From Budorcas taxicolor (lineage: Eukaryota; Chordata; Mammalia; Artiodactyla; Bovidae), in NCBI RefSeq assembly GCF_023091745.1, contig NC_068915.1, forward strand, positions 49,906,001 to 49,970,000: 64,000 bases of DNA. The letters run 5' to 3'. This document shows positions 46,691 through 58,935 of the stretch, piece after piece. The notes below the pieces were generated by a model. The model was not told the origin of the DNA. It saw only the letters and a list, made by a program, of their open reading frames with translations, and searched no databases. How positions within the stretch are numbered: position 1 is the stretch's first letter; every line of letters begins with the position of its first letter. A program made the position numbers and the translations under genes.

Positions 46691-47033
46691 TACAAAATAG
46701 AGGTCAATTATATATGGCTATGAAGTTGAGCTGTCTTTACAGTAAAAGTGAAATAAAACTTAATGAGTAGAATGCTTTCAGTGGTTCATAAAATCCACAG
46801 CATGTAAATTTTCAGAGGTAGTGGTTAGAAAAATTAATTTATTCTTTTAAGGAAAAACTATAGATGGCAATATGGATTTCAATTTAGTTTTGTTTTGTTA
46901 GATTAAAATTCCAGGATATTATCTCTAACTTTCACCTGAATGTACCTAAAGAATTAGCCAGGTAAGGAGTGGGAGTAACAGCATTCCAAATGTGAGGCAG
47001 GAGAACAGAAATGGCCTGAAATAATGAGAGTAT
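46691..47033. other. Unassigned spacer
   Basis: Nothing recognised. Confidence 0.4.
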
Positions 47034-47067
47034 AGGCTTTAAACTAGCAACTTTTCATGCATACACT

Positions 47068-47347
47068 TCCACAGGGCTTTCCTGATACCTCAGTTAGCAA
47101 AGAATCTTCCTGGAATTCAGGAGACCCCAATTCTACTCCTAGGTTGGGAAAATCCCTGTGGCTCAGCTGGTAAAGAATCTGCCTGCAATGTGGGAGACCT
47201 GGGTTCAATCCCTGGGTTAGGAAGATACCCTGGGGAAGGGAAAGGCTACCCACTCCAGTATTCTGGCCTAGAGAATCCCATGACTGTATAGTCCATGGGG
47301 TCACAAAGAGCTGGACCCGACTTTTTCCTTTCACTTTCACTTCTTTC
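47068..47347 (+). mobile_element. Composite Bov-tA with two tRNA-like heads
   Basis: A first head (47075-47150: 'ctttcctgatacctcagtta', 'ggagaccccaattctactcc') is followed directly by a second, better-preserved head and full Bov-tA (47152-47342: 'tgtggctcagctggtaaaga', 'gggttcaatccctgggttag', tail to 'ctggacccgacttt'). A 34-base direct repeat, one mismatch, flanks the whole unit at 47034-47067 and 47348-47381. The unit therefore looks like one insertion of a head-duplicated SINE. Confidence 0.85.
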
Positions 47348-47429
47348 AGGCTTTAAACTAACAACTTTTCATGCATACACTAAAAGATTCTTCTCTACTA
47401 TTTATAGGAATCATTTTCCCATGGAGTTT

Positions 47430-47897
47430 CATTTCAGTTCAGTCACTCAGTCATGTTCAAATCTTTGCGACCCCATGGGCTGAAACACCCCAGGCTTCCC
47501 TGTTCTTCACCAACTCTCGGAGCTTGCTCAAACTCATGTCCATTGAGTTGGTAATGCCATCCAACCCTCTCATCCTCTGTCGTCCCCTTCTCCTCCTGCC
47601 TTGAGCCTTTTCCAGCATCAGGGTCTTTTTCAATAAGTCAGTTCTTCACATCCAGGTGGCCAAAGTATTGGAGTTTCAGCTTCAGCATCAGCCCTTCCAA
47701 TGAGTATTCAGGACTGATTTCCTTTAGGATGTACTGGTTTCATCTCCTTGCAGTCCAAGGGACCTTCAAGAGTCTTCTCCAACACCACAGTTCATAAGCA
47801 TCAATTATTCATTGTTCAGCTCTCTTTACAGTCGAGTCTCACATCCATACATGACTACTGGATAAACTATAGCTTTGACTAGATGAGCCTTTGTCGG
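47430..47897 (-). mobile_element. BovB LINE 3' fragment
   Basis: The reverse of the BovB 3' end and C-terminal region. The flanks carry catggagttt (47420-47429) and catggaattt (47898-47907), a 10-base target duplication with one mismatch. Older sequence, with several deletions relative to the copy at 49681. Confidence 0.93.
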
Positions 47898-48189
47898 CAT
47901 GGAATTTGTGTGATATAAATTTCATAATAATCCATTTGCTATAAAATAGGTTATACTCATATGACTTTTTAGGCTTTTAAAAATTATTTTAACATTGCAG
48001 TCTTTAAAACCCTCTTTACTATGATTTTTTAATCAATATATATAAAGTGACCAATTATCTTCTGGTTGTAACTAAAACAAAACAGCAAGTTACAATTTTT
48101 AAAGATAACTTGCATTCAATGGTTTTATAGTTACTAGAAGACACATTGTGATTATGCATCTTATTTAAGTATTGGCCTGTTCTCCTTTG

Positions 48190-48400
48190 GACTTCCCTGG
48201 TGGCTTAGAGGGTAAAGCATGTGCCTGCAAAGGGTTTGATCCCTGGGTCGAGAAGATCCCCTGGAGAAGGAAATGGTAACCTACTCCAGTATTCTTGCCT
48301 GGAAAGTCCCATAGACATAGGAGCCTGGTAGGCTACAGTCCATGGGGCTGCAAAGAGTCAGACATGACTGAGCCACTTCAATTCACTTCACTTCACTCCT
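48190..48400 (+). mobile_element. Bov-tA SINE
   Basis: The head 'gacttccctggtggcttaga' has a shortened centre ('tgcctgcaaagggtttgatc', about 20 bases missing). The Bov-A tail runs to 'cagacatgactgagccactt' and an (attcacttc)n end. Confidence 0.9.
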
Positions 48401-49680
48401 GCTCTCCTTTTAAATTTACGACAAAAACTATTGTCTTATTGGCATTTTATGATACCTAGACTGCCCCACGCTCAATCCCAACTATTAAAACACTTGCTAC
48501 TATAAATTGAAATGCTTTAGGGTTAGACATAGATATGATAAAATAAAAGCTGTAGCATGCAGCATCCATCATGGACAGTAAGTCCTTAATCACCTAATTC
48601 TGTTTACCTAATTTTGTTTCACAGTGTGAGTTAAAGATCTTTTGTTCTAATTTCTATATGCATTCATCTCTGTTAAGAAAATCTAGACTTAAAAATAAGT
48701 TGCCTTGCTCTCTTTTCAGTATCTGTCTCGGTTTGTTACTGTTTACATGAACCAAAGTTAAATACTGTCTCATTTGATCCTTGTACATTCCTGCTTTTAC
48801 GTTTCCTTCCTCTATTGTGTAGGCACAGTCAAAGCCATTTTAAGGAAATTTCAGTCCCAGAAACTGTTAACCAGAGGCAGCTCCAAGGTTTTCTGGAAAG
48901 AAATGTTGGTCCCTGATTTCTGTTGGCTCTATCTTTTTCAAAGAATATTTTCAAGATAGTTGATTGTTATTAACTACAAATCACAAAATTGTGGATTTTC
49001 CTTCTGGCTAAAATTTATTTGTAGTCCCAAAATCAACATTCATGGACTTTCACAGACATGTACAAAGGGACAAAAAATTAGAGTCATCTAAGGAGAATCC
49101 AGAGTTGAGATCAAACAAGGCTATGCCCTGCCATCTTGTTTCAAGTCTCCTCCTGAAATTAAGTGCTTTCTCCCCATATATTTAGTCCCACATTTTTTGC
49201 ATTTTAGTGCTATTTATCAGAGAATTTCCTATTTAAAATGGCCCTAAAGAGTAACATTAAAGTGCTGTCTATTGTTTCTAAGCACAAGAAGGCTGTGATG
49301 TGCCCTCTGGAGAAGATACAAGTGATAAGACACATTCAGGCATGAACTGTGCTATCTGAGTTCAGTGTTAGTCAATCAACAATGTAGTACTTCCGGAGAG
49401 GAGAAAATTTACTGATTTTTATAGGGTGGTGCATTACAAAGTGTTAAAATAAAATGTCTAGTTTATGATGAAACTATGGAAAAGATGGACAAGTGCTAAA
49501 TTTGTGGATTTACGAGATAACTGATAAAATAAGTATTGCACACAGCACTGGGTGAGTTTAAAATCCAAATATATTTGCAACCATGTTATCTAGGTTCATG
49601 AAGCTATTAAAGTCTTTTCAGTTAATGCTTTCTTACAAATAAGTACTGCATATCACTAATGATTTCTTAGAAATATATGT
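48401..49680. other. Unassigned DNA
   Basis: No gene or repeat recognised in about 1.3 kb. Confidence 0.4.
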
Positions 49681-50219
49681 TCAGTTCAGTTCAGTTCAGT
49701 TCAGTCACTCAGTCATGTCTGACTCTTTGTGACCTCATGAATCACAGCACACCAGGCCTCCCTGTCCGTCACCAACTCCCGGAGTTCACTCAGACTCACA
49801 TCCATCGAGTCAGTGATGCCATCCAGCCATGTCATCTTCGGTCGTCCCCTTCTCCTCCTGCCCCCAATCCCTCCCAGCATCAGAGTCTTTTCTAATGAGT
49901 CAACTCTTCGCACGAGGTGGCCAAAGTACTGGAGTTTCAGCTTCAGCATCATTCCCTCCAAAGAAATCCCAGGGTTGATCTCCTTCAGAATGGACTGGCT
50001 GGATCTCCTTGCAGTCCAAGGGACTCTCAAGAGTCTTCTCCAACACCACAGTTCAAAAGCATCAATTCTTTGGTGCTCAGCCTTCTTCAAAGTCCAACTC
50101 TCACATCCATACATGACCACAGGAAAAACCATAGCCTTGACTAGACGGACCTTAGTCAGCAAAGTAATGTCTCTGCTTTTGATTATGCTATCTAGGTTGG
50201 TCATAACTTTTCTTCCAAG
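49681..50219 (-). mobile_element. BovB LINE 3' fragment, young-looking
   Basis: The reverse of the 3' end, with an extended (ttcag)n run at 49681-49704, through the C-terminal region to 'ttcttccaag' at 50219. A 194-codon minus-strand frame (49713-50297) crosses the truncation point into host DNA, and the BovB portion has no stop. CpG sites remain (for example 'ccatcgagtc', 'cttcggtcgtcc'), which suggests a recent insertion. Confidence 0.95.
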
Positions 50220-51942
50220 GTGTCTATAACCAAAGCACATAAAACACAAGCTTATGTTTGACTGGTTAAAGAAAATGTCATGATGAGTGTCTCTCAAGAA
50301 CCTAACTCTATGTTTCCTCTAAGAACAATGTTTCTGAATTTATTAAGTCAGTATTGACTGCAACCTTACAAAACAACTATTGTGAAAAATTAGGATCAAT
50401 TGCACATAAAATGTGATCAAGTTCTTCTTTATGGATAGAAAACATTAGTTTCCTTAGTTTTTTCCCAACTGCTCCCCTATATAATCAATAATCAAAAATG
50501 AGAGAATCTGAAGTCATAGAATAGAAAAATGCAAGATATGAGATCAAATGACATTTTACTCAGTTTTCATAAAGTAGGATTTCTAGAAATAGAGTTCATC
50601 TAGGAAATGCTACTTTTGTGTCATTTAACTTAGAGAAAATATATTTGTTACAGTACTTCTAGTCAGTAGATGAGAAGATTTACCTGATTTAATAGGTTAT
50701 ATCATAACTCAATTAGGAAGTCAAAGAGAAATAGAATACAAAATTATAAATTGAATAAACATAAAATAATAAAAAAGGGGTATTAAGGAATATGCATTGA
50801 GCAGTAAAAGATCATTTCTGTAAGTTAACTTGCTTGGATAAAAATGTATATTTGCTTCATTTAATGAGAGCAAAGACTTTACATGCTATCAGAACATGAA
50901 CCCTGTACTTTATTTTCAAGGCCCATATCATCATGGTAAATTTCATTCAGAAAAACAGTGTATACACATTTGAAGGCAGCCAAATAGTTTCCATCTGACT
51001 GCAGATTTTATCACCAATTTTCTTTTTAATATTATTTTATTGAATTGAAATAAATGCTTTAAAGCATGCAGAAAATATTTAAACTATTTTCAGAGGTATT
51101 TAATGCTTGTTTACATTAAGAAAGTTTCTATATATATATATGTAACTCTCTTTTAGAAAGAACCAAAACCTAGCCTAAAAACAATAAGAAAATAATCTCA
51201 AATATTATTTTAGGGAATCTAATGCATTTTTGCCTACTCTGACTCATATTTACTATGTTTTTCAACATATATCTTTGAGTTCTTATTCTCATATGATGTC
51301 TTATATGGATGTACAGAGGAAAGAATGACCTATTTTCCTTTAAAGTGATAACTCTTCTAAAATCGCAAAGTATATATCTCTCTTACACAAAAATGTATGA
51401 AAATGATTTGTCCCCAGGCAGAGGCATTGTAAATCAAGGTTTTGCCATTATGAAATTTTTGCCATTGAGTTACAAACCTATACAAAAGTTATAAACCTTG
51501 AAATATGACAGACTTTATAAGTGTGGCCCAGGTGGTGTTGTCATACTACAGCAGGCACTTTAGAAAGTACCATAAAACTAAATTACAAATGAATGTTATT
51601 ATCCACAAATAGAACTTCTGCAGGAACCACATTCAAGATAGTATTTTCAAATAATTCAACTAAAAAACATACAACTGAATTTTGTCTCTCTTCAACAATT
51701 TTATGAGAATAAATATTTCCAGAAGCAACATCCATGAGCAAACCTGCTATTGTGGATCATTCAATGGTACACAAAAATCTAAAAAAGATGCTCCTCAGTT
51801 TCACTCTTTTTAATGTGGCTAATGCATAAGTAAAAGGCTCTCAATTTTTTTGTTAATTCAATTTCAAGTTAATCAACATTAAGCTGATTTCTTTAGTGAG
51901 AAATTTGTTAGAGTTTTAGCAAATGTAAAGTTGATTGAGTGA
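50220..51942. other. AT-rich DNA, nothing assigned
   Basis: No gene or repeat recognised; a short TA run lies at 51130-51141. Confidence 0.45.
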
Positions 51943-52142
51943 TGAGTGACTGAAAGCTGTTCAGTCATGTCTGACTCTTCATGATTCCATGGACTGTAGC
52001 CCACCAGGCTCCCCGTCCATGGAGTTCTCCAGGACAGAATATTAGGGTGGGTAGCCATTCCTTTCTTCAGGGGATCTTCCCATCCCAGGGATAGAATCCG
52101 GATCTCCTGCATTGCAGGCATATTTTTTACCATCTGAGCTAG
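51943..52142 (-). mobile_element. Bov-tA SINE
   Basis: In reverse: 'ctgttcagtcatgtctgact', 'gagttctccaggacagaata', 'gatagaatccggatctcctg', and head remnant 'ttaccatctgagctagagat'. Confidence 0.9.
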
Positions 52143-52266
52143 AGATGTGCTAAAATGTAGATGTCTATAGGCATGTAATTCATATACAGCCTCGTAAGAG
52201 GAATTGAGTGGTTATAAAGCTCCAAACAATGGCATATTTTACTTTTGACTACTTTATCCACAAAAC

Positions 52267-52268
<2 letters not shown>

Positions 52269-52309
<41 letters not shown>
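52269..52309. repeat. (GT)20 microsatellite
   Basis: An uninterrupted GT dinucleotide run of 41 bases. Runs of this length are normally polymorphic. Confidence 0.98.
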
Positions 52310-52310
<1 letters not shown>

Positions 52311-52761
52311 CCTAGAATATTGCAGAACACAGAATACATCTTGGGAACTTTTTCATGAAAATATGTGACACATTCCAAATGACCTTAAATGTTTTATTTC
52401 TAACTCTTTTTGAGGAATATTTAAATATAATATCCTAAGAAGTTAGGATGAGTTCACTCAAAAATTTTTTAGAAAAATTTATATTGCAATTTCTTTTGTA
52501 AACATTCTTATTTCTTGGTATAGAAAGAGGAAAAAATAAATGAAATAAGATAACTAAGATGTGTTTGGTGTTAAAATACCCAGTATATTATATGAATATG
52601 TAATATTGCCTCAAATCTTGCTTAGATTAGGGAATTCATATGACTGATACTAAAATGCTTGTTAAGTTTCTGTTACTATTTAGTCATCTTAAATGGTCAA
52701 TGTTTTTGATAACAAACTCTATGACCAAAAGGCTTCATTAATTTCATGGACCATGTGTCTT

Positions 52762-52980
52762 CTCAGTAGCTCAGTCGTGTCTGATTCTTTGCAACCCCAT
52801 GGACTGTAACCTAACAGATTCCTCTGTCCATGGAAATTTCCCAGGCAAGAATACTGAGTGGGTTTCAATTTCCTACTCCCGGGTATCTTCCCAGTGCCTG
52901 TTAGGGATCAAACCCATGTCTCTTGCCTCTCCTGCGTTGGCAGGCGAATTCTTTACCACAATGCCACCTAAGGGTCCTTC
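52762..52980 (-). mobile_element. Bov-tA SINE
   Basis: In reverse: 'agctcagtcgtgtctgattc', 'aatttcccaggcaagaatac', 'gggatcaaacccatgtctct', and the head 'accacaatgccacctaaggg'. Confidence 0.92.
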
Positions 52981-54215
52981 ACAGAGTACACAAGCAATTT
53001 ATGACAAACTCTACCTCAAGACACAAGAACTTAAAAATTACTCTTTCAAGGCACTATTAGTAGTGACCAATATTAGACTAATGTCTACTAGGATAAGAAA
53101 ACAAAATATTGAATACAGTTTTTGAGTTTATCAGTATTTACTGAACTGCTTTCCAGAAATCTGCACTTATATACAATTTTATAAAATGTGACATTTACTG
53201 ATATATACATATTAAAAAGTACTATTAATATATATTAAAAGCATATGTTAATAGTACATTTTTACCTGAGATTTTATCTGATATAGACTACATGTAAGAG
53301 TCTTGAATGATTTTATTAATCTAAATTCTAAGAGAGGGAGATTTCAGAGTTAATGGTCAGTTATTAAATGTACAGAACTTGTGATTTTTTTTTTGGATTA
53401 TTTTATGTACTGTTTGGCCTCAGATCAACTGGAAGTCCATAGATTGATGATGGGTTTTGAGTATGAGATTAGGTGTCTTCTAAATTAGCTTTACGATTAA
53501 ATTCCAGACTCTCAGTACTCATAGTCCTACACATTAACAAAGATTCAACAGTTTGAAAAAGGCTCACTCTCTTAATGAAGATCTTGCAGATTGAAGAGAC
53601 TGATCATTAACCAGAATACATGTTCTGTCAAAACCAAGATTTTCATGCATTGATTTTTGCAGCCTAACATGTAAACATCCACTCCACACCTAATTTCATT
53701 TCTCTTTCTAAAACAATAGAATTGATATGCATATAACAGGGAAGGTCTTGTATTTTCAAGTCAAAAATTCTTCAAAAGGAAAATAAAGATATCTTAAAGT
53801 GGGTTTTTGAAAAGAAGGAAGGTTAGTAACTGCTCAGAAGAACAAAGGGAGAAAAATCAATGAGGATGTTTAAGGATGTTAGGATGACAGTTAAGGGAAT
53901 GAAACATTAGAGTTTTATTGTTATTTGAATTGTTTAACAATTAAAATATGTGATATAAAATTCTGCTGACCTTCTCACCCTCTCTCCAGACTAACTCACT
54001 CAAGTTCTCTTTCCATGCCTAGTCCAGATGAAGTTCAAGGGCCGTCGATAAGTATTTTCCCACCAGGTCACGTGATACTGGTTTTTATTATAGGCATCAC
54101 CTTTTCTGCAAGGAATTATTGTTAGCAATCTCTCACCAACTCCTTCTGTAAGGAGTACCAAAAATAAAACATGCATATCTCCGTCTAAAAACTCTATTAT
54201 ATGAAGTTTTACTGA
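52981..54215. other. AT-rich DNA, nothing assigned
   Basis: No gene or repeat recognised in about 1.2 kb. Confidence 0.45.
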
Positions 54216-54356
54216 GCCAAGATGGCTTAGTGGGTAAAGAACCTGCCTGTAATGCAGGAGACATAAGAGACACAGATTCTATCCCTGGATCAGGAATATC
54301 CCCTGTAGAAGGAAATGGCAACCATCTCTAATATTTCTTGCCTGAAAAATCCCATG
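54216..54356 (+). mobile_element. Bov-tA SINE, 3'-truncated
   Basis: The head ('agatggcttagtgggtaaag', 'gattctatccctggatcagg') and the first part of the tail ('gaaggaaatggcaaccatct') are present. It stops at about 54356 without the usual 'gactgag' end. Confidence 0.85.
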
Positions 54357-55344
54357 CATCTGAAATTTCTCCTGGAGTTTCTATACTCTGATTAAATAGA
54401 CAGGGAGGAAATGGAGGTGAGGTACAGGGAAGGATGGTAATACGGACCTGTTCTGCCCTCTCTTTGTAAGGTCTATGGCGATTTCTCTTAAAGGACACAG
54501 CAGGTATTAATGAGCTATGCTGTTTAGCTTTAGAGCACTTCCCTCATTTGCAAGGCAATACTTGTCAGGTTCCCCAGCACATAGAAACTAATGACTGATA
54601 ATTAACCTGAGATGAAATAAATACCTCTTATCATCTCAAAGTGTATTAATATTTCTAATACTCTAATACAAGGAAAATTAGATAAGGTTAATGTATTTTT
54701 TTTTTAAAACAACATTCTAAAACTTTAAAAGTAGGTACTTATTTCTTCACATTCCTGGAAGTTTATCTATAAAAGTTAGATATCACAGCATAATTTTTAA
54801 ATAATTGGAAATTTTGTGACATGAAAGGTTTTCACAGGCTCCCAGGATCTATGAGACTTTTTAAAGACTTGACAGAGACCTTTCACACAGAGTTTACTGT
54901 GCAATCCAAAGATTGTGCTTCTTGTTTCAACAAAATTTCATTTGTATCCAAGCATTTTGAGATATAATTTCCTAAGAAAATACCATGGGAAATTCGTATA
55001 TAAACACCATGCTTTAGAATTAGTTTGTTAATAAGTCAAATCACATCTGTAGAGGATCTTATTTGAAAAGCTAAACTATACACTGTTGCTTAAAGCCATA
55101 ATATTGGGTGACAGGGTCACCTGAATGAGGAAAAGTAAATTCAGCATCAGGTATACATCATGTTTTTAATGAAAGTTTTTAAAAAGTTTTTATTCTGCTT
55201 CAATTTGTTCTTTCTGAACAAAATTAATCTTTCAAGTTCTTTATGACTAAACTATAAAAAATACAGCATGTGTACCATTTTAATATGGTACTTAAATATA
55301 AATTTATTAGTATTTCTAAATATTCTAGTTTACTAATTCAATTG
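54357..55344. other. AT-rich DNA, nothing assigned
   Basis: Nothing recognised. Confidence 0.4.
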
Positions 55345-55572
55345 TTCTTGTTCAATCACTAAGTCATGTCTGACTCTTTTGTGACCCCGTCAACTACAGC
55401 ATGCCAAGCTTCCCTGTCATTCACTATCTCCCAGAGTTTGCTCAAACTCATGTCCATTGAATCAGTCACTGATGCCTTCCAACTATCACACTCTCTGTCT
55501 CTCCCTTTTCTTCAATCTTTCCCAGCATCAGAGTCTTTTCCAATGAGTCGGCTCTTCACATCAGGTAGCCAA
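55345..55572 (-). mobile_element. BovB LINE 3' fragment, old
   Basis: The reverse of the BovB 3' end only ('ttgttcaatcactaagtcat', 'cactatctcccagagtttgc', 'ttttccaatgagtcggctct'). It is truncated at 'caggtagcc' near 55570. Confidence 0.9.
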
Positions 55573-58500
55573 TTAAAAGATTGCATATTAATAAAGACAT
55601 GTTCAGTTATATATAAATTATAGCAACACTATTCACCATTAGAAAATAGACATCACATTAAACTTTCAAAGCAGTGACAATTTAGTCAGATAATAAAATT
55701 ACACAGGAAGAAGTTTCCTGATATTACCTATATAGATAAGCTCCTATGGAGTTAAGCTTTCTTATAATTGAATCAACTCATTATACATCAACAATCACTG
55801 TTTAATATAAAATCTTTCCAAGAAGACTGAGCCTTATTTATAAAGATGAGTATACACTATGGTAAATATAAATACAAATGATTATAGAACACACTGCAGC
55901 AAAAATATACTATGTGTATTTTTAGTATTTGCACAATCCCAGTCATTAAAGAGTTACAATGTTTTAGCAATAAGTGACATTTTCAAATTCTAAATAAATT
56001 TGACTTGTCATTTTTTTCACTGGGGATACAAACACATTTTGCTGCGAATTTATTACAAGACCAAGGCCTATTTATTTTCAAGTTCATGTCCCCTGGGATA
56101 AAGTGGCAGTAAATGGATAATCCATGGCTTGATTTCACACAGTTAGGCATCCCATCATGCACCAGGAAGAGAGCAAATGAAAGAATCAGGGCATTTATAG
56201 CAAAGCTCCCTGCAGACTCATTACTGGCAGTGCCATGAACCATTACAAACCCAAAGCCCTGAAAGCTCAGAAATGAGTGCTGTGGTATACCACATTCATT
56301 GAAATATAGCATAGTGAATTTTCTAACTCTTTAATTTATATTTAACCTTTCATTTCTAAAAGTTAGAGTAATTGAGTTTCACATGAAAACAAAATTTAGT
56401 TAATTTATTATATTTTTATAAACCAAATATATTTGGAAATGCAATATACACATATATAAATAATTGAAAAAATTTAAAGCATTTTCATTCCTCATAATGG
56501 CTAAATATCTGACACTTTGTTTTCAAAAGCACTTTAATATAACATTTAGGTTTTATTTTTTAAAAAGGTCAAAGTAAAATGCTACCAAATTGTACATAAC
56601 AATCAAAAAGTACAAAAATGTTATTTCTTTTCACAGCAAAATATAATTAATGGTAATATATAGAAACTCAATGCAGAACAAAACATTATTCCAACCTTAT
56701 AATTTCTCCTGGTCAAATAATATACAATTAATTATTTCACAGGAGGAAAATAAATTCTCATAATACATAAAGCAAAGAAATTGAAGCACAAAAAACTCTG
56801 GTACTCATATTGATACATAACTATCATAAATATGGAAATAGTGCAAGGGAATTAAGCATTTTGCAATGTTAATAGAACTGTAACTATCTGCAGGGTCAAA
56901 ATATTAAGGTTTGACATGGTTGATGTTTTCTGGCTATCTGCAAAATAAATTGAAAAACCCAAAAAGAACCACTAACTTGAATATTAGAAGAAAAATAATT
57001 TACAATGTTATAGACAATTAACAATATAAACCTACTTATTACCAAGATATATAAGATTGGAAACAGATCAATAAGTGAATAAAGGACGGAGTAATCCAAA
57101 CATAGAGTTCTATAGCTTTTATATAGATAACTTAGCTCCAATTTTTAAGACTAAACTCATCTTGGGTAAGCTTCTCCCACATGGATAAGCATTAACAATA
57201 ATAATCATATTTACTTTTTAAAAGATGATCTAAAATGTGGTAGGCTTTATGTAATTAGATAATTATTTACTGTAAATCATTTTGTCATACTATTTATAGT
57301 TTATAAGTTGAAGGATGTTTACAAGAGAATTATTTTCATTCTCATATCATTGTATTAAGAAGGTTAACAGAGTTTTGATAAGTAAAGGAAATACTGGGAC
57401 ATGTTAGCAGATGCAGACTTATTGCCTATAAGATATTTTGAACATTATGAATCTCACTTCATGGTAAATGTGTGAAAAAACACTTTCAAAATTGAAAATA
57501 GTCTCATACACACACAAAATTTCCTAGAGTCTAGATCATCAGTTGGTAGCATATGGCTAGCTCAGCAAATATAGCTGTTGAGATCATTTTTAGTAAAGAC
57601 TGTAGAAAAATCTATGGATGAACACAAGGACTAATTTTTGAGGAAAAAAATCATCAGCAAGCAATGTTGGATTTTTTTTATGGCTTTTCCCCCACTTCAG
57701 CTGGTTATGTCCATTTTCTGGATCTTCTTTTAGGGATGTGTTTCTTACCAACTTGCTCACTCCCCTAATGCACTCTTTCCCTCTCTGGAGTGGTGGAAGC
57801 TACCTCCTCTGGACTCTCTTCCAAGACATTCATCAGTGGCTAAAGATTTACCTCATTAACAAAGTTAGCCTGGAGTAGTACTTTTAATATAAACTTTGCC
57901 TAATTTTATTTATTTAAATATTTTATATATTAAATAAAAAATGACCAAGGGATTAAATTAGGAATTGTTTCACATTCAGTCTTACAAATACTAACAGTTC
58001 TGCAAAGTTCCTGTCCCTCAGCACCTCCTCTCTAATCTTATCTCACTAACCTTTTGTAACAACCATGCTGGCATATGTTGTTCCTGGAACAGGGTAGAAA
58101 TGCTGTACCTTAAAGTCTTGACACTTGTCTCCCTACCTCCCCAATACATTCTTTCCAAAGAGTCACACCTCTTAGGTTTTAGTCACCTAAGTGACAGGTA
58201 TTGACAAATACCTGAGATTGGTAGACAGTTGTCCTTTTTAAGCTTTCTACCACAAGTTTGCTTTTCTGCTTGAAATATCTATCTCTATTATCTTTAATAT
58301 CAGTTAAAGGAACTTGGAGCATATCACTTAATGAAAAATTTTTGTTTTGTATTTCTAGTAGAAAACTTCTTAATCTCCATTGATACACTGATAGAAATTA
58401 TTGCTCATTGTTAATCAAATATTTTCAAGTCCTTAATTATCCTATTGGTAAAAAGTGTTGCACTGCAGTTCAACCAGTTTTTAATCTCCTTGATGATGAG

Positions 58501-58741
58501 GATCATGACCATTGTTTTCTTGTATGTCTGTTACCCATTATTCTCCTCTCTCTGGTGGGAAACCAGTGTATTGTTGTATGTTGTCATGGTGAGTGGACAA
58601 ATGCTTTCATAGTCTTTTGAGATGGCTTTGTTTAAACTGATAAATTTGTGTTTGTAAGGCAGCTGTCAGCTCAAAAAGAAGTAAATGCTATATAACATTC
58701 AAAAATATAGGTTAGATAGCTGTTAGTAAAGACATTGATTT
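55573..58741. other. 3.2 kb AT-rich DNA, one balanced island
   Basis: I recognise no repeat family and no gene. The stretch 56020-56300 stands out as less AT-rich and free of simple sequence; it carries a 109-codon minus-strand frame (55983-56312) with no domain I recognise. A 70-codon plus frame at 58408-58620 also lacks support. Confidence 0.4.
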
Positions 58742-58935
58742 CTGTTTTTTTTTAATTGAAGTGTAATTGATTTACAATGTTGTGTTGATTTCTGCTGTAT
58801 AACAACATGAGTCAGCCATAAGTATAGACACAGACATAGATATAGACAGATATTGATACAGATACTTCCTTCCTTTTCCACTTCCCTCCCAGCCCCACCC
58901 CACCCCTCTAGGTCATCACAGAGCATCAAGCTATG
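58742..58935 (-). mobile_element. L1 LINE 3' end fragment, older type
   Basis: A T-run followed by 'aattgaagtgtaattgattt', 'acaatgttgtgttgatttct' and 'gctgtataacaacatgagtc' is the reverse of an L1 3' UTR common in artiodactyls. It ends with the reversed C-rich stretch ('ccccaccccacccctctagg'). A (tagaca)n-like run lies at 58824-58866. Confidence 0.75.

Noticed and set aside
49713..50297. 194-codon minus-strand frame as a possible gene
   Set aside because: All but its first about 25 codons are the BovB C-terminal region; the upstream part is host DNA that happens to be open.
1757..54356. tRNA genes at the many tRNA-like heads
   Set aside because: Each head is joined to a Bov-A or CHR body and lacks a complete cloverleaf, so these are SINEs rather than tRNA genes.
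55983..56312. 109-codon minus-strand frame as an exon
   Set aside because: No recognised domain or convincing splice sites. Kept only as a composition anomaly.
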